From Anaerolineaceae bacterium (GTDB taxonomy: Bacteria; Chloroflexota; Anaerolineae; Aggregatilineales; Phototrophicaceae), in the NCBI GenBank assembly GCA_007693385.1, contig REDR01000044.1, forward strand, positions 1 through 52,510: a stretch of 52,510 bases of DNA, in the 5' to 3' direction. Numbering within the stretch: the first letter of the stretch is position 1; every line of letters begins with the position of its first letter. The position numbers and the translations under genes are program-made. Positions 52,392-52,510 of the stretch are shown here, piece by piece. The notes below the pieces were generated by a model. The model saw nothing but the letters and a program-made list of their open reading frames with translations. It searched no databases and had not been told where the DNA came from.

Positions 52392-52407
52392 GCGCAATAG
52401 ATTGCGC
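52392..52407. repeat. Intergenic palindrome, family A
   Basis: GCGCAAT-AG-ATTGCGC, perfect 7-base arms, 17 bases after a family B copy; the two families occur side by side here. Confidence 0.8.
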
Positions 52408-52510
52408 TTCACACTAAACTGCGCTCGCGCTGAAATGTGCCCGCGCTGAAGCACGCACTTACCCTTTAACCGCGCTTTGAAAGCTGGTAGCCTTCCGATT
52501 ATGACGGCAA

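Larger units (their letters stand above)
52177..52510. other. Gene-poor window end
   Basis: The 334 bases upstream of the binding-protein gene hold two palindromes and a possible weak minus promoter (TTAAGC, 17 bases, TAATCT). On the minus strand 52459-52510 is open for 16 codons ending ...SAVKG before TAA and could be the tail of another gene, but this is too short to judge. Confidence 0.4.

Noticed and set aside
52173-52454. 93-codon minus-strand frame upstream of the binding-protein gene
   Set aside because: It reads through two intergenic palindromes and overlaps the real start; no ribosome site.
52459-52510. Possible C-terminal tail of a minus-strand gene (16 codons before TAA)
   Set aside because: Too short to distinguish from chance; mentioned only in the window-end entry.
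1-52510. tRNA, rRNA, insertion sequences or prophage genes
   Set aside because: No T-loop-like GTTCGAATCC pattern outside genes, no transposase or integrase motif, and no abrupt change in gene style along the window.

Overview
The window is a stretch of ordinary bacterial chromosome, densely coding on both strands, with no transposase, phage gene, CRISPR array, rRNA or tRNA that I could recognise. Gene content and protein style point to a Chloroflexota bacterium, probably an Anaerolineae-like lineage: split glycine decarboxylase (gcvPA/gcvPB), an hrcA-grpE-dnaK-dnaJ-prmA cluster, a very large GAF-rich histidine kinase, a TPR/SLT lipoprotein, Eis-type acetyltransferase, MeaB next to a stand-alone B12-binding domain, and a giant RND transporter. 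This assignment is an inference from recollection of protein families, not from a search.

Layout. 1-100: 5' end of a Uma2-family gene (minus). 264-9816: plus-strand run of a hypothetical gene, a YyaL/DUF255 thioredoxin-fold protein, an alkaline-phosphatase-superfamily phosphodiesterase, an Eis-like GNAT protein, a small hypothetical, a TPR + lytic transglycosylase lipoprotein and an MBL-fold hydrolase. 9873-11708 (minus): a membrane-anchored hypothetical and mutM. 11869-15437: promoter, glycine riboswitch with terminator, then gcvH-gcvPA-gcvPB. 15510-17997 (minus): prs, meaB and a B12-binding mutase subunit. 18231-22430: a 1,399-residue sensor kinase. 22499-24711: translation genes rpsA (S1, with a consensus promoter and long leader), rpsU (bS21) and infA (IF-1). 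24796-27194 (minus): ubiE/menG and a divergent UbiD-family protein. 27443-28438: a methyltransferase. 28553-34775: a complete branched-chain amino-acid type ABC importer (binding protein, LivH, an unusually long LivM, LivG, LivF). 34781-40862 (minus): prmA, dnaJ, dnaK, grpE, hrcA. 41049-42801: thioredoxin and an alpha-oxoamine synthase. 42870-48335 (minus): an 1,821-residue RND transporter. 48671-52176 (minus): dipeptide-type ABC importer permeases and binding protein; ATPase genes are not in the window.

The most unusual object is the RND transporter. Its first periplasmic loop carries about 850 extra residues built from degenerate repeats (a P-x-x-W box, a T-x-D-D-L-L box, and a P-D-x-x-x-Y-I-x-E-x-x-P-D-F-F box) that I do not recognise from known RND proteins. 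Other signals worth checking are a phased GATAC/GTATC array plus a perfect palindrome in the hrcA/trxA divergent region, where no CIRCE site is visible; a terminator-like hairpin just before trxA; two families of intergenic palindromes that share outer arms but have different cores; a LivM with a roughly 360-residue extra membrane region; a UbiD homologue whose catalytic acidic motif is degraded; and two genes with -10 elements placed as for leaderless transcripts.
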